Below are positions 7,424-14,497 of a stretch of 14,624 nucleotides of DNA, in pieces. Every line of letters starts with the position of its first letter. Positions within the stretch are counted from its first letter, which is position 1. The notes beneath the pieces are model-generated. The model had not been told where the DNA came from. It did no database searches and worked only from the letters and a program-made list of their open reading frames with translations. Both the position numbers and the translations under genes were made by a program. Origin of the DNA: Neisseriaceae bacterium (GTDB lineage Bacteria > Pseudomonadota > Gammaproteobacteria > Burkholderiales > Neisseriaceae); contig JASLBZ010000029.1 of NCBI GenBank assembly GCA_030146285.1, positions 1 to 14,624 of the forward strand, given 5' to 3'.

Positions 7424-7750
7424 ATGAATCTTAAAATTACTGGTCTAAATATTGACATTACCCCTGCTATCAAAGGTCACATTGAAACAAAATTAGCACG
7501 CGTCTTGCGACATGTGGATGGTGTTATTTCAACGACAGTCACCTTATCAGTAGAGCGTGATGAGCAAAAAGCAGAAGTGGATTTACACATTGCCGGTAAG
7601 CAACTGCACGTAGAATCAGTGGAATCAGATTTGTATTCTGCCATTGACGTAACGATGGATAAACTCGATAGAATGGTGATTAAGCACAAAGAAAAAGCCA
7701 CCAATCATCGCGCAGTACCCAGTGGCCGTGAGTATGTTGAAGAAGAATAA
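7424..7750 (+). CDS. hpf: ribosome hibernation promoting factor HPF (short form)
   Basis: This small ribosome-associated protein of the HPF/RaiA (sigma-54 modulation, YfiA) family binds the 30S decoding region and supports 100S dimer formation in resting cells. The protein has 108 residues from ATG 7424, chosen because AAGGAG (7412-7417) lies six bases upstream. An in-frame TTG at 7406 lies in the terminator T-run and is rejected. The beta-alpha-beta pattern MNLKITGLNIDITPAIKGHI, a central VTLSVERDEQKAEVDLHI and the helix DLYSAIDVTMDKLDRMVIKHK match the family. The protein ends soon after this fold, so it is the short form without the dimerisation domain of long HPF. It follows rpoN as in E. 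coli, but the usual downstream ptsN/hprK genes are absent here. Confidence 0.94.
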   Translation: MNLKITGLNIDITPAIKGHIETKLARVLRHVDGVISTTVTLSVERDEQKAEVDLHIAGKQLHVESVESDLYSAIDVTMDKLDRMVIKHKEKATNHRAVPSGREYVEEE

Positions 7751-7772
7751 AATGCCTCTTTGAGCCATTATA

Positions 7773-7802
7773 AAAAAAGCACTGCATATGCAGTGCTTTT
7801 TT
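7773..7802. terminator. bidirectional intrinsic terminator between hpf and the ABC permease
   Basis: This is a perfect 30-base palindrome. The GC-rich core GCACTGCATATGCAGTGC (7779-7796) is flanked by six As on the left and six Ts on the right, so each strand sees a stem followed by a T-run. It lies between two convergent genes, 22 bases after the hpf stop and 12 bases from the permease stop, and can end both transcripts. Confidence 0.93.
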
Positions 7803-7814
7803 GTATTTGTATTC

Positions 7815-8561
7815 TTAATGGTGTGCTACTTGGTAGCGTTTTTCTAGGTAAGTGAAGAACCAAGACAATACCAAAGTCATTGCCAAATAAATCAATGCGA
7901 TGGTGTAATAAGGCGTTTCGTAAATTGAATAGCGACCTGCAATCGTACGCGCGGTAAATGCCAGTTCACCTACAGCAATGGCTGACAACAATGAGCTGTC
8001 TTTTAGTAGCGTAATGAATTCATTGCCAAGCGGAGGTAGCATGCGGCGCAAAGCTTGTGGCAAGATAATGTAGCGCATGGCTTGACCGTAACTTAAACCC
8101 AAAGAGCGAGCTGCTTCAATTTGTCCTCTGTCAATCGACTGAATACCACCACGGAAAATCTCAGTGATGTATGCACCCGCATTAAAGGATAGTGCCAAGC
8201 CACCGGCAATAATGGCGCCGTAGTTTCTACGCAATTCAGCAGCCAAATCCCCTTTGATTAAAAGACCATCGGTAGGGTTGATCAAAGCGACATACCAAAC
8301 AAAGTACCAAATAAAGATTTGCACGAACAAAGGTGTACCACGGAAAATGGTGACATACAGCCATGAAATTGAGCGTGCGCTGTATACAAATGCTCGGGTT
8401 AAAAAATTTCCTTTTTCTACTTTCGCGACTCGGGCCAATGCACCAAACAAGCCTAAAATAGAGCCAAAGAAAATGGCAACGGCTGTGATGCCTAGCGTCG
8501 TTAATGCTCCGTAAAAAAGCATCTCACGATATTCGTAAATAATATCAAAACGAAAGTCCAT
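7815..8561 (-). CDS. amino-acid-type ABC transporter permease (HisM/GlnP family)
   Basis: This is an inner-membrane permease of the polar amino-acid ABC importer family, 248 residues long. Predicted membrane segments lie near 16-40, 65-94, 114-134, 186-206 and 217-238. The ATPase-coupling EAA loop is clear (EAARSLGLSYGQAMRYII, 149-166, continuing LPQALRR). The stretch TLLKDSSLLSAIAVGEL (184-200) is also typical of the family. The substrate cannot be told from the permease; glutamine/glutamate, arginine/histidine or cystine systems all fit. No binding-protein or ATPase gene is adjacent: the other side of its promoter holds ribF on the opposite strand, and its 3' end faces hpf across a terminator. 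Partners must be encoded elsewhere. The ATG at 8561 has a weak AGCGAG-type ribosome-binding site. Confidence 0.92.
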   Translation of the reverse strand: MDFRFDIIYEYREMLFYGALTTLGITAVAIFFGSILGLFGALARVAKVEKGNFLTRAFVYSARSISWLYVTIFRGTPLFVQIFIWYFVWYVALINPTDGLLIKGDLAAELRRNYGAIIAGGLALSFNAGAYITEIFRGGIQSIDRGQIEAARSLGLSYGQAMRYIILPQALRRMLPPLGNEFITLLKDSSLLSAIAVGELAFTARTIAGRYSIYETPYYTIALIYLAMTLVLSWFFTYLEKRYQVAHH

Positions 8562-8644
8562 GGCATATCTCGCTTATTAAATAGAAAAACATTGTTGCGT
8601 TACACTCAAGCCCATACAAATCATGAAGCTGAGAAAAAGGGGGT

Positions 8645-8653
8645 ATTATAACA
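8645..8653 (-). promoter_or_regulatory. extended -10 promoter of the ABC permease gene
   Basis: On the minus strand TGTTATAAT (8653-8645) is a TGn extended -10 with a perfect TATAAT. There is no good -35 at 17 bases (TTGGTA lies at 15). The start near 8638 gives a leader of about 77 bases with a C-run near its start (8644-8639 on the minus strand reads ACCCCC). Confidence 0.55.
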
Positions 8654-8716
8654 AAATAATTCCCTTACCAATTGTTTAATCTTTGTGACAGCAGGTATTT
8701 TGACACGATTTTTTTT

Positions 8717-8746
8717 AAAAAAACCATTTGGAATGGGTTTTTTTTT
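8717..8746. terminator. orphan terminator-like hairpin
   Basis: A7-CCATT (8717-8728) can pair with AATGG...TTTTTTT (8732-8746) around the loop TGG, with one bulged G. Nine Ts end the plus-strand copy. On the minus strand the same stem is followed by seven Ts and then eight As. It is terminator-like in both directions, but no annotated gene ends here: hpf is already terminated at 7773-7802, and the permease starts and runs away from it. Confidence 0.5.
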
Positions 8747-8936
8747 CATCAAAGCCAGCATAAACCTGTATTTTCACACTCGGCTGTTTTACGTGTTTTT
8801 TTGTAAAATTAATTTAATGGCAGCTATTGGGCAATAATTTGGTCTTTATTCAGAAATGCATGGCATAAGCCTGCATGCTTGACGCAATAATTATCTGCAA
8901 TGACGCTGTGAAGTGTTGTACGAAAACCAGGTTGTG

Positions 8937-9003
8937 TGAATCTTACAGTGTGGCATTTTGACGGTTTTTAGCGTGTTGGTGTGAATCCACACTGTCAGAT
9001 TCA
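8937..9003. repeat. 17-bp inverted repeat with 33-base loop upstream of ribF
   Basis: TGAATCTTACAGTGTGG (8937-8953) and CCACACTGTCAGATTCA (8987-9003) are complementary at 16 of 17 positions, and G8936-T9004 could add a G-U pair. Within it GTGTG (8979-8983) and CACAC (8988-8992) form a small competing hairpin around AATC. It may be a structured RNA leader, a protein-binding palindrome or a remnant of a small inverted-repeat element. No target duplication is seen at its edges. Confidence 0.6.
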
Positions 9004-9109
9004 TTCAGCCAAACCAATAGCACCCCGTATTGATTCAGTAAGGTGCTAGCCTTGCTAGGTGATTTGCGTTTAAAATGGACGACTTGAGAATGAATTGTAA
9101 GTGATTTTA

Positions 9110-10036
9110 ATGCAAATTTTGCTGGGGCAAGTGCATCGCCCATCCTTTGATCGAGGTTGCGCGCTCACCATTGGTAATTTTGATGGCGTACACCTAGGAC
9201 ACAAGCACATTTTAAAGCGACTAAGACAAGAAGCCGATGCTCGAAAAATTCCAGCAGTGGCTTTGATTTTTGAGCCGCAGCCGAAAGAATTCTTTGCAGA
9301 GAAGCTGGGTTTTGATAAGCCACCACGCCTATCTCCGTTGCGAGACAAATTACGCTTATTAAATGAAACAGGTTGCCTTGATGCTGTATGGGTGCTGCGC
9401 TTTAATCAGACATTCGCCAACATCACCGCTGATGCTTTTATTCAAGAAACCTTAATTGATACGCTCAACACCAAATATTTATTAATTGGTGATGATTTTC
9501 GTTTTGGGGCGAAAAGGCAAGGGGACTTTGAATTATTAAGTGCACAAAGCGCATTTGAAACAGCAAAAACACCTTCTTTTATGGTTGAAAATATTCGTGC
9601 CTCCAGTACTGTGATACGAGAGGCATTAAGTGCTGGCAATATTGAATCAGCCAACCAGCTTTTAGGGCATGATTATATTTTGTCTGGTAAAGTGAAGCAT
9701 GGGTTGAAATTGGGTAGGACATTGAATTGCCCGACAGCCAATATTGCTTTGCCAAATTATGATTACCCTTTGTCGGGTGTTTTTGTGGTTGAGGTTTGGG
9801 GCAGCTTTGGACGGCGCCGTGGTGTTGCAAGCTTTGGCATCAACCCGACCGTATCGACAAACAAACGACAAAAATTAGAAGTACATTTATTTGATTGGGA
9901 TGCCTCATTGTATGGTCAACGTTTGTCCATTCATTTTGTCCACAAGTTGCGAGACGAAGTGAAGTTTGATGGTTTAGAAACATTGACTAGGCAGATTCAG
10001 CTGGACATGCAAGCAGCCCGTTCATACACCTATTGA
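9110..10036 (+). CDS. ribF: bifunctional riboflavin kinase / FAD synthetase RibF
   Basis: RibF phosphorylates riboflavin to FMN and adenylates FMN to FAD. The protein has 308 residues from ATG 9110. The N-terminal FAD synthetase domain (about 1-180) shows the nucleotidyltransferase motif TIGNFDGVHLGH (20-31), GDDFRFG (127-133) and ASSTVIREAL (164-173). The C-terminal kinase domain (about 180-308) shows SGKVKHGLKLGRTLNCPTAN (192-211), GVFVVEV, GINPTV and the metal/active-site region LEVHLFDWD. ATG 9110 is preferred to GTG 9101 because the family usually starts MxIxxG... and the extra residues MIL add nothing. Upstream signals are weak for either (GAGAA at 9086-9090; AAGTGA at 9099-9104). It is the first gene of ribF-ileS-lspA-ispH; murJ or rpsT, often next to ribF, are absent. 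Confidence 0.95.
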   Translation: MQILLGQVHRPSFDRGCALTIGNFDGVHLGHKHILKRLRQEADARKIPAVALIFEPQPKEFFAEKLGFDKPPRLSPLRDKLRLLNETGCLDAVWVLRFNQTFANITADAFIQETLIDTLNTKYLLIGDDFRFGAKRQGDFELLSAQSAFETAKTPSFMVENIRASSTVIREALSAGNIESANQLLGHDYILSGKVKHGLKLGRTLNCPTANIALPNYDYPLSGVFVVEVWGSFGRRRGVASFGINPTVSTNKRQKLEVHLFDWDASLYGQRLSIHFVHKLRDEVKFDGLETLTRQIQLDMQAARSYTY

Positions 10037-10065
10037 GATTGATATAAAAACAGATTGAGAAATAC

Positions 10066-12837
10066 ATGACAGACTACCGTACAACAGTAAACTTATTGGA
10101 TACGCCATTTCCAATGCGTGGTAACCTTGCGAAACGTGAAGGTGCTTGGCTTGAATCTTGGTATGCGCAAAAGCGTTACCAAAAATTGCGTGAATTTGCA
10201 AAAGGCCGTCCAAAATTTGTGTTACATGATGGCCCTCCTTATGCAAATGGTGACATTCATACCGGCCATGCTGTGAATAAAATTTTAAAAGACATTATTA
10301 TTCGCAGTAAAAACTTGGCGGGTTTTGATGCTCCTTATGTTCCTGGCTGGGACTGTCATGGTTTACCAATTGAACACAAAGTCGAAAAAATGTACGGCAA
10401 AGATGTTGCGCCGGCCAAATTCCGTGAGTTGTGCCGTTCTTACGCAGCAGAGCAAATTGAAATTCAAAAAGCAGGCTTTAAGCGTTTGGGCATTTTGGGT
10501 GATTGGGACAATCCTTATTTGACCATGAACTTTGAAACCGAAGCGAATATTGTGCGTACTTTGGGTCAGATCCAACAAGCAGGTTTCTTACAAAAAGGTG
10601 AGAAGCCTGTTCATTTTTGTCTGGATTGTGCATCGGCTTTGGCGGAAGCTGAAGTAGAGTACCAAAACAAAGTTTCTCCTGCTATTGATGTGGCGTTCAC
10701 ATTTAATGACAACAGCGCTTTATCAAAAGCCTTTGGTGTTGAAGTGACAGAACCTGCTTCTGCTGTGATTTGGACTACAACGCCTTGGACTTTACCCGCA
10801 AACCGCGCCATCAGTGTGCATCCTGAAGTCACTTACCAGTTGATTCAAACCGAAAAAGGTTTGTTGGTATTGGCCAAAGACTTGGCTGCATCAGCGCTTG
10901 AGCGTTATGAATTAACTGCACAAAAAATCTTGGCTGAAGTAGCTGGTGATCAATTGGAAAATCTGGTTGCAGACCATCCATTTATGGATCAAAAATCATT
11001 GGTGATTTTGGGCACGCATGTCACAACAGATGCGGGTACCGGTTTGGTTCATACGGCGCCAGCACATGGCTTAGATGACTACAACGTGGGCCGCCAATAT
11101 GGTTTGGAAATCGACAATCCAGTATTAAGCAACGGAACGTTCCGTTCTGATATGGGCGATTTGGCAGGTGTGAGCGTTTGGGATGCCAACGGTAAAATTG
11201 TTGAAAAACTAACGGCTAACGGTCATTTATTGTCATTCAAAAAACTAGACCACAGCTATCCACATTGCTGGAGACACAAAACGCCGATTATTTTCCGCGC
11301 GACTGCACAGTGGTTTATTACCATGGACAAAGCTGGTAATGAAGGCTACAGCTTGCGTGAAAAAGCCATCAAAGCCGTTGAGGACACCACATTCTTCCCT
11401 GCTTGGGGCCGTGCTCGTTTAGAAGCCATGATTGAAGGCCGTCCTGATTGGTGTGTATCACGCCAACGCAGTTGGGGCACGCCGATGGCATTCTTTGCTC
11501 ACAAAGAAACAGGTGAATTACACCCACGTTCTGCTGAATTGATTGAAGAAGTGGCCAAACGCATCGAACAAAAAGGCATTGAAGCTTGGTTTGAATTGGA
11601 TGCGCGTGAGTTATTGGGCGACGAAGCCGATGTTTATGAAAAATTGCCTGACACATTGGATGTTTGGTTTGATTCTGGTAGCACACATTTTGCCGTGCTT
11701 CGTCAGCGTGAAGAATTAAAATGGCCTGCTGATTTGTACCTAGAAGGCAGTGACCAACATCGTGGTTGGTTCCAATCTTCATTGTTAACGTCTTGTGCTA
11801 CGACCGGTCGTGCACCTTATGAAGGTTTATTAACCCATGGTTTTGTGGTCGATGAAAAAGGCTACAAAATGTCAAAATCATTGGGTAACGGAATTGAGCC
11901 ACAGGAAATTTGTGATACTTTGGGCGCTGATATCTTGCGTTTATGGGTAGCTTCTTCTGATTACTCTGGTGAGTTATCGTTATCAAAAGAGATTTTGAAG
12001 CGTGTATCTGAAAGCTATCGCCGTTTGCGTAATACTATTCGCTTCTTGTTAGCAAACTTGTCTGATTTCGAGCCAGCAAAACATGCCGTTGCAACAGAAG
12101 ATATGTTGTCATTGGATCGTTATGCATTGGTATTGATTGGACAATTGCAAGCGAAATTGAAAAATGATATTTATCCACGTTACACATTCCATGTGGCGGT
12201 ACAAGATATTGTTCAATTCTGCTCTGAAGAGTTGGGCGCATTCTACTTGGATATCTTGAAAGATCGTTTATACACCACTAAAGCGGATAGCCATGCTCGT
12301 CGCAGTGCACAAACAGCTTTGTATCATATTACGAAGAGCTTAGTATTATTGTTAGGCCCAATCTTGTGCTTTACTGCAGATGAAACGTGGGAAATCCTAA
12401 CTGGCGATGCTGATGACAGTGTGCTTTATCATACATATCATGATTTACCAGCCGTTGCTGATGAAGCAAGTGTTGTTGAAACATGGGATGCTATTCGTGA
12501 AGTTCGTTTGGTGGCCAATAAAGAAATCGAAGCTTTGCGTGCAAATGATGTGATTGGTTCATCTTTACAGGCAGCCATTACAATTTCAGCACCAAAAGCT
12601 ACTGCGGATATTTTACGAGCTTTGGGCGAAGAAGCGAGCTTTGCATTCTTGGTATCTGATTTGTCAGTGGAAGATGCTGATGAGTTAAGTGTTAAGGCTT
12701 CTGTAGCTAGTGGTGAAAAATGTGATCGTTGCTGGCATTATACTGATGATGTTGGTCAGCATGCTGAGCATAAAAATATTTGTGGTCGCTGTATTGATAA
12801 CATTGAAGGCGAAGGCGAAAAACGTCAATTTGCTTAA
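10066..12837 (+). CDS. ileS: isoleucyl-tRNA synthetase IleS
   Basis: IleS charges tRNA-Ile with isoleucine in the cytoplasm. This class I synthetase has 923 residues. Motifs are the HIGH equivalent HTGH (65-68) within PPYANGDIHTGHAVNK, the CP1 editing region with WTTTPWTLPAN (236-246) and GTGLVHTAPAHG (324-335), DVWFDSGSTH (532-541), GSDQHRGWFQ (561-570) and KMSKS (601-605). A C-terminal zinc-binding module has C886, C889, C906 and C909 (CDRC...CGRC), as in E. coli-type IleS. This is the canonical bacterial type (zinc finger present, about 920-940 residues), not the mupirocin-resistant eukaryote-like type. It starts 29 bases after ribF with only a modest GAGAA site before ATG 10066. Confidence 0.97.
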   Translation: MTDYRTTVNLLDTPFPMRGNLAKREGAWLESWYAQKRYQKLREFAKGRPKFVLHDGPPYANGDIHTGHAVNKILKDIIIRSKNLAGFDAPYVPGWDCHGLPIEHKVEKMYGKDVAPAKFRELCRSYAAEQIEIQKAGFKRLGILGDWDNPYLTMNFETEANIVRTLGQIQQAGFLQKGEKPVHFCLDCASALAEAEVEYQNKVSPAIDVAFTFNDNSALSKAFGVEVTEPASAVIWTTTPWTLPANRAISVHPEVTYQLIQTEKGLLVLAKDLAASALERYELTAQKILAEVAGDQLENLVADHPFMDQKSLVILGTHVTTDAGTGLVHTAPAHGLDDYNVGRQYGLEIDNPVLSNGTFRSDMGDLAGVSVWDANGKIVEKLTANGHLLSFKKLDHSYPHCWRHKTPIIFRATAQWFITMDKAGNEGYSLREKAIKAVEDTTFFPAWGRARLEAMIEGRPDWCVSRQRSWGTPMAFFAHKETGELHPRSAELIEEVAKRIEQKGIEAWFELDARELLGDEADVYEKLPDTLDVWFDSGSTHFAVLRQREELKWPADLYLEGSDQHRGWFQSSLLTSCATTGRAPYEGLLTHGFVVDEKGYKMSKSLGNGIEPQEICDTLGADILRLWVASSDYSGELSLSKEILKRVSESYRRLRNTIRFLLANLSDFEPAKHAVATEDMLSLDRYALVLIGQLQAKLKNDIYPRYTFHVAVQDIVQFCSEELGAFYLDILKDRLYTTKADSHARRSAQTALYHITKSLVLLLGPILCFTADETWEILTGDADDSVLYHTYHDLPAVADEASVVETWDAIREVRLVANKEIEALRANDVIGSSLQAAITISAPKATADILRALGEEASFAFLVSDLSVEDADELSVKASVASGEKCDRCWHYTDDVGQHAEHKNICGRCIDNIEGEGEKRQFA

Positions 12838-12850
12838 TATTTAGTGGGCT

Positions 12851-12883
12851 AAAAGCATGTTTGGGATAACCAAGCATGCTTTT
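12851..12883. terminator. strong hairpin between ileS and lspA (partial terminator or processing site)
   Basis: AAAAGCATG-T-TTGG (12851-12864) pairs with CCAA-G-CATGCTTTT (12870-12883), 14 pairs including one G-U, around the loop GATAA. Only four Ts end the 3' arm and then GC follows, so it would be a leaky terminator or an RNA processing/stability element inside the operon. It is symmetrical enough to work on either strand. Confidence 0.6.
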
Positions 12884-12917
12884 GCTATGGCAAACTTTAA
12901 AATACGTTGAGAGCGAA

Positions 12918-13409
12918 ATGAAGCAAGCAATTTTGAAATATAAAAAATATTGGCTATTGGTGATTTTTGCGATAGTGATTGATCAAATTGTGAAAGATTT
13001 GATTCTGAAAAATTTTAGTTATGCTGAAAAATTAAATATTATCCCTAATTTTTTTGATTTAACATTGGTTTTTAATCCAGGTGCTGCATTTAGTTTCTTA
13101 GCAAGTGCTGGTGGTTGGCAGAAGTACTTTTTCATTGTATTGGCATTTGGCGTGAGCGCATATTTAGCGCGATCTATTGTCAAAAATGAATTTACCAGTT
13201 GGGGAAATTGGGGTGCTGCAATGATTATTGGCGGTGCATTTGGTAATGTTATTGACCGTTTTATTCATGGTCATGTCGTCGATTTTTTATTATTTTATTA
13301 CCAAAACTGGTATTATCCTGCATTCAATACAGCTGATTCATTTATTTGTGTTGGCGCTGTATGCTTAATTATTGATATGTTTAAGCAGCCTAAAAATACC
13401 CAGGCATAA
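12918..13409 (+). CDS. lspA: lipoprotein signal peptidase LspA (signal peptidase II)
   Basis: LspA is an inner-membrane aspartyl protease that cuts the signal peptide of diacylated prolipoproteins before the lipobox cysteine. The protein has 163 residues, matching the usual 160-170. Four membrane segments lie near 11-29, 62-85, 93-112 and 138-154. Conserved blocks are IDQIVK (21-26), NPGAAFSFL (53-61), GNVIDRF (109-115) and FNTADS (136-141). The catalytic pair is D113 and D140, equivalent to D114 and D141 of E. coli. ATG 12918 is chosen because it gives the normal N-terminus MKQAILKYKKYW and has GAGAG just upstream. An in-frame ATG at 12876 lies inside the intergenic hairpin and would add 14 atypical residues. 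Confidence 0.96.
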   Translation: MKQAILKYKKYWLLVIFAIVIDQIVKDLILKNFSYAEKLNIIPNFFDLTLVFNPGAAFSFLASAGGWQKYFFIVLAFGVSAYLARSIVKNEFTSWGNWGAAMIIGGAFGNVIDRFIHGHVVDFLLFYYQNWYYPAFNTADSFICVGAVCLIIDMFKQPKNTQA

Positions 13410-13419
13410 TCTAAATTCA

Positions 13420-13446
13420 AAGGCTGCCTGAAGGGCAGCTTTTTTT
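13420..13446 (+). terminator. terminator after lspA with embedded DNA uptake sequence
   Basis: GCTGCC (13423-13428) and GGCAGC (13434-13439) form the core of a stem with loop TGAAG, extended by G-U and A-T pairs on each side, and followed by six Ts (13441-13446). The perfect 12-mer AGGCTGCCTGAA occupies 13421-13432, so the uptake sequence makes up the 5' arm and most of the loop. It sits between lspA and ispH and may only partly uncouple them, since ispH begins 34 bases later. Confidence 0.8.
13421..13432 (+). repeat. DNA uptake sequence AGGCTGCCTGAA (Neisseriaceae dialect)
   Basis: This 12-mer is identical to the uptake-sequence dialect I recall as described for Simonsiella-like Neisseriaceae, which is bound by the minor pilin ComP during natural transformation. 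It is the only perfect copy I found in the window. Assignment to a dialect is from memory and needs a genome-wide count. Confidence 0.6.
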
Positions 13447-13479
13447 ATGTATCTTTTAAAATGCGTAAAGAGAAGTGAT

Positions 13480-14418
13480 ATGGAAAAAACCATTCAATTA
13501 GCTAATCCTCGAGGTTTTTGTGCTGGAGTAGACCGAGCGATTAGCATTGTTGAACGAGCATTAGAAGAATTTGGCGCACCTATTTATGTTCGTCATGAAG
13601 TTGTTCACAATAAATTTGTTGTGGATAATTTGCGTGATAAAGGCGCTATTTTTATTGAGGAATTGTCTGATGTTCCCGAAGATTCAATTTTAATTTATTC
13701 CGCTCATGGTGTTTCGCTAGAAGTACAGGAAGAAGCAATCCGCCGAGGTTTTAAAATATTTGATGCTACTTGTCCCTTGGTAACCAAAGTTCATAAACAA
13801 GTGCAACGATTGAATGAAGAAAATTACCAAATCATCATGATTGGCCATAAAGGACATCCTGAAGTAGAGGGGACGATGGGGCAGGTACGTGATGGCGGTA
13901 TGTTATTGGTCGAGACCGTTGATGATGTCGCAGCCCTTGAAGTGGTTGATGAATCTAAATTGGCTCATGTTAGTCAAACAACACTTTCTGTCGATGAAAC
14001 ACAAGACATCATTGATGCCTTAAAAGCTCGCTTCCCAGAAATTAAAAGCCCTAATAAAGAAGATATTTGTTACGCAACACAAAACCGTCAAGATGCAGTT
14101 AAAAAGCTCACAGAAAGCTGCGATATTATCATTGTTGTTGGCTCTCCAAACAGTTCGAATAGCAATCGCTTACGCGAAGTAGCAGCTTTACGAGGAGTTG
14201 ATGCTTACATGGTCGATAATGCAAGTTATTTACAAGCAGAATGGTTTCAAAATAAAAACAGTATTGGTATTACAGCTGGTGCATCTGCTCCTGAAGTCTT
14301 GATTCAAGAAGTTATTGCACAAATACAAGCATGGGGACATCAAACCATGGTTGAATTAGATGGAGTGGAAGAAAGTATTGTGTTTGTTCTACCGAAGGAA
14401 TTGAGAAAAGAGTCATAA
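13480..14418 (+). CDS. ispH: 4-hydroxy-3-methylbut-2-enyl diphosphate reductase IspH
   Basis: IspH is an iron-sulfur enzyme of the MEP pathway that reduces HMBPP to IPP and DMAPP in the cytoplasm. The protein has 312 residues. The three [4Fe-4S] ligands are C14 (NPRGFCAGVDRA), C98 (FDATCPLVTKVH) and C197 (EDICYATQNRQ). Substrate-binding histidines are H43 (VVHNKFVV), H76 (YSAHGVS) and H126 with catalytic E128 (GHKGHPEVEGT), and the SPNSSNSNR stretch (222-230) binds the diphosphate. ATG 13480 is chosen because it gives the family-standard start MEKTIQLANPRG and has AAAGAGAAG upstream. The in-frame ATG at 13447 follows the terminator T-run and is rejected. It is the last gene of the ribF-ileS-lspA-ispH cluster. 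Confidence 0.97.
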   Translation: MEKTIQLANPRGFCAGVDRAISIVERALEEFGAPIYVRHEVVHNKFVVDNLRDKGAIFIEELSDVPEDSILIYSAHGVSLEVQEEAIRRGFKIFDATCPLVTKVHKQVQRLNEENYQIIMIGHKGHPEVEGTMGQVRDGGMLLVETVDDVAALEVVDESKLAHVSQTTLSVDETQDIIDALKARFPEIKSPNKEDICYATQNRQDAVKKLTESCDIIIVVGSPNSSNSNRLREVAALRGVDAYMVDNASYLQAEWFQNKNSIGITAGASAPEVLIQEVIAQIQAWGHQTMVELDGVEESIVFVLPKELRKES

Positions 14419-14451
14419 ATACTTCATAAAATAATTTATTTATATGTTGAT

Positions 14452-14470
14452 AAAATAATGACTTATTTTT
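14452..14470 (+). terminator. weak AT-only hairpin after ispH
   Basis: AAAATAA (14452-14458) and TTATTTT (14463-14469) can pair around TGAC, and one more T follows. A stem without any G-C pair is a poor terminator. It is listed because nothing better ends the ispH operon before tRNA-Phe. Confidence 0.22.
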
Positions 14471-14497
14471 CTTGTTTAAAATAAATGGACGAAATAC

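Larger units (their letters stand above)
8562..9109. other. 548-base divergent intergenic region, no protein gene recognised
   Basis: This region separates the minus-strand permease from plus-strand ribF. I see no reading frame with a ribosome-binding site and family resemblance. A 66-codon minus-strand frame at 8943-9143 runs antisense into ribF and is not supported. The region holds the permease promoter (8645-8653), a terminator-like hairpin (8717-8746), a 17-bp inverted repeat (8937-9003) and a smaller inverted repeat TAGCACC (9018-9024) / GGTGCTA (9042-9048). TAAAAT occurs at 8804-8809 and 9071-9076 as possible -10 boxes for ribF, but neither has a -35. I do not see the conserved elements of an FMN riboswitch. 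Confidence 0.6.

Noticed and set aside
8856..8876. Imperfect hairpin around TGCATGGCATAAGCCTGCAT as a terminator or riboswitch element
   Set aside because: The stem needs a bulge, no T-run follows, and GCATGC-like words are self-complementary and common; the evidence is too weak.
9075..9104. Ten-codon ATG frame just before ribF as an upstream peptide
   Set aside because: It has no ribosome-binding site and no notable codon content, and it overlaps the region needed for ribF initiation.
8943..9143. 66-codon minus-strand reading frame overlapping the ribF start
   Set aside because: It has no recognisable family, runs antisense through the ribF N-terminus, covers the inverted repeat, and has no clear ribosome-binding site.
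11474..11488. GGCAC-N-GGCA arrangement inside ileS as a sigma-54 site
   Set aside because: It lies in the middle of a conserved coding region and lacks the TTGC form of the -12 element; it is a chance match.
12876..12917. Upstream in-frame ATG for lspA
   Set aside because: It lies inside the stem of the intergenic hairpin, adds 14 residues not typical of LspA, and the ATG at 12918 has a ribosome-binding site and the expected N-terminus.
13447..13479. Upstream in-frame ATG for ispH
   Set aside because: It directly follows the terminator T-run and has no ribosome-binding site; the second ATG at 13480 gives the family-standard N-terminus.
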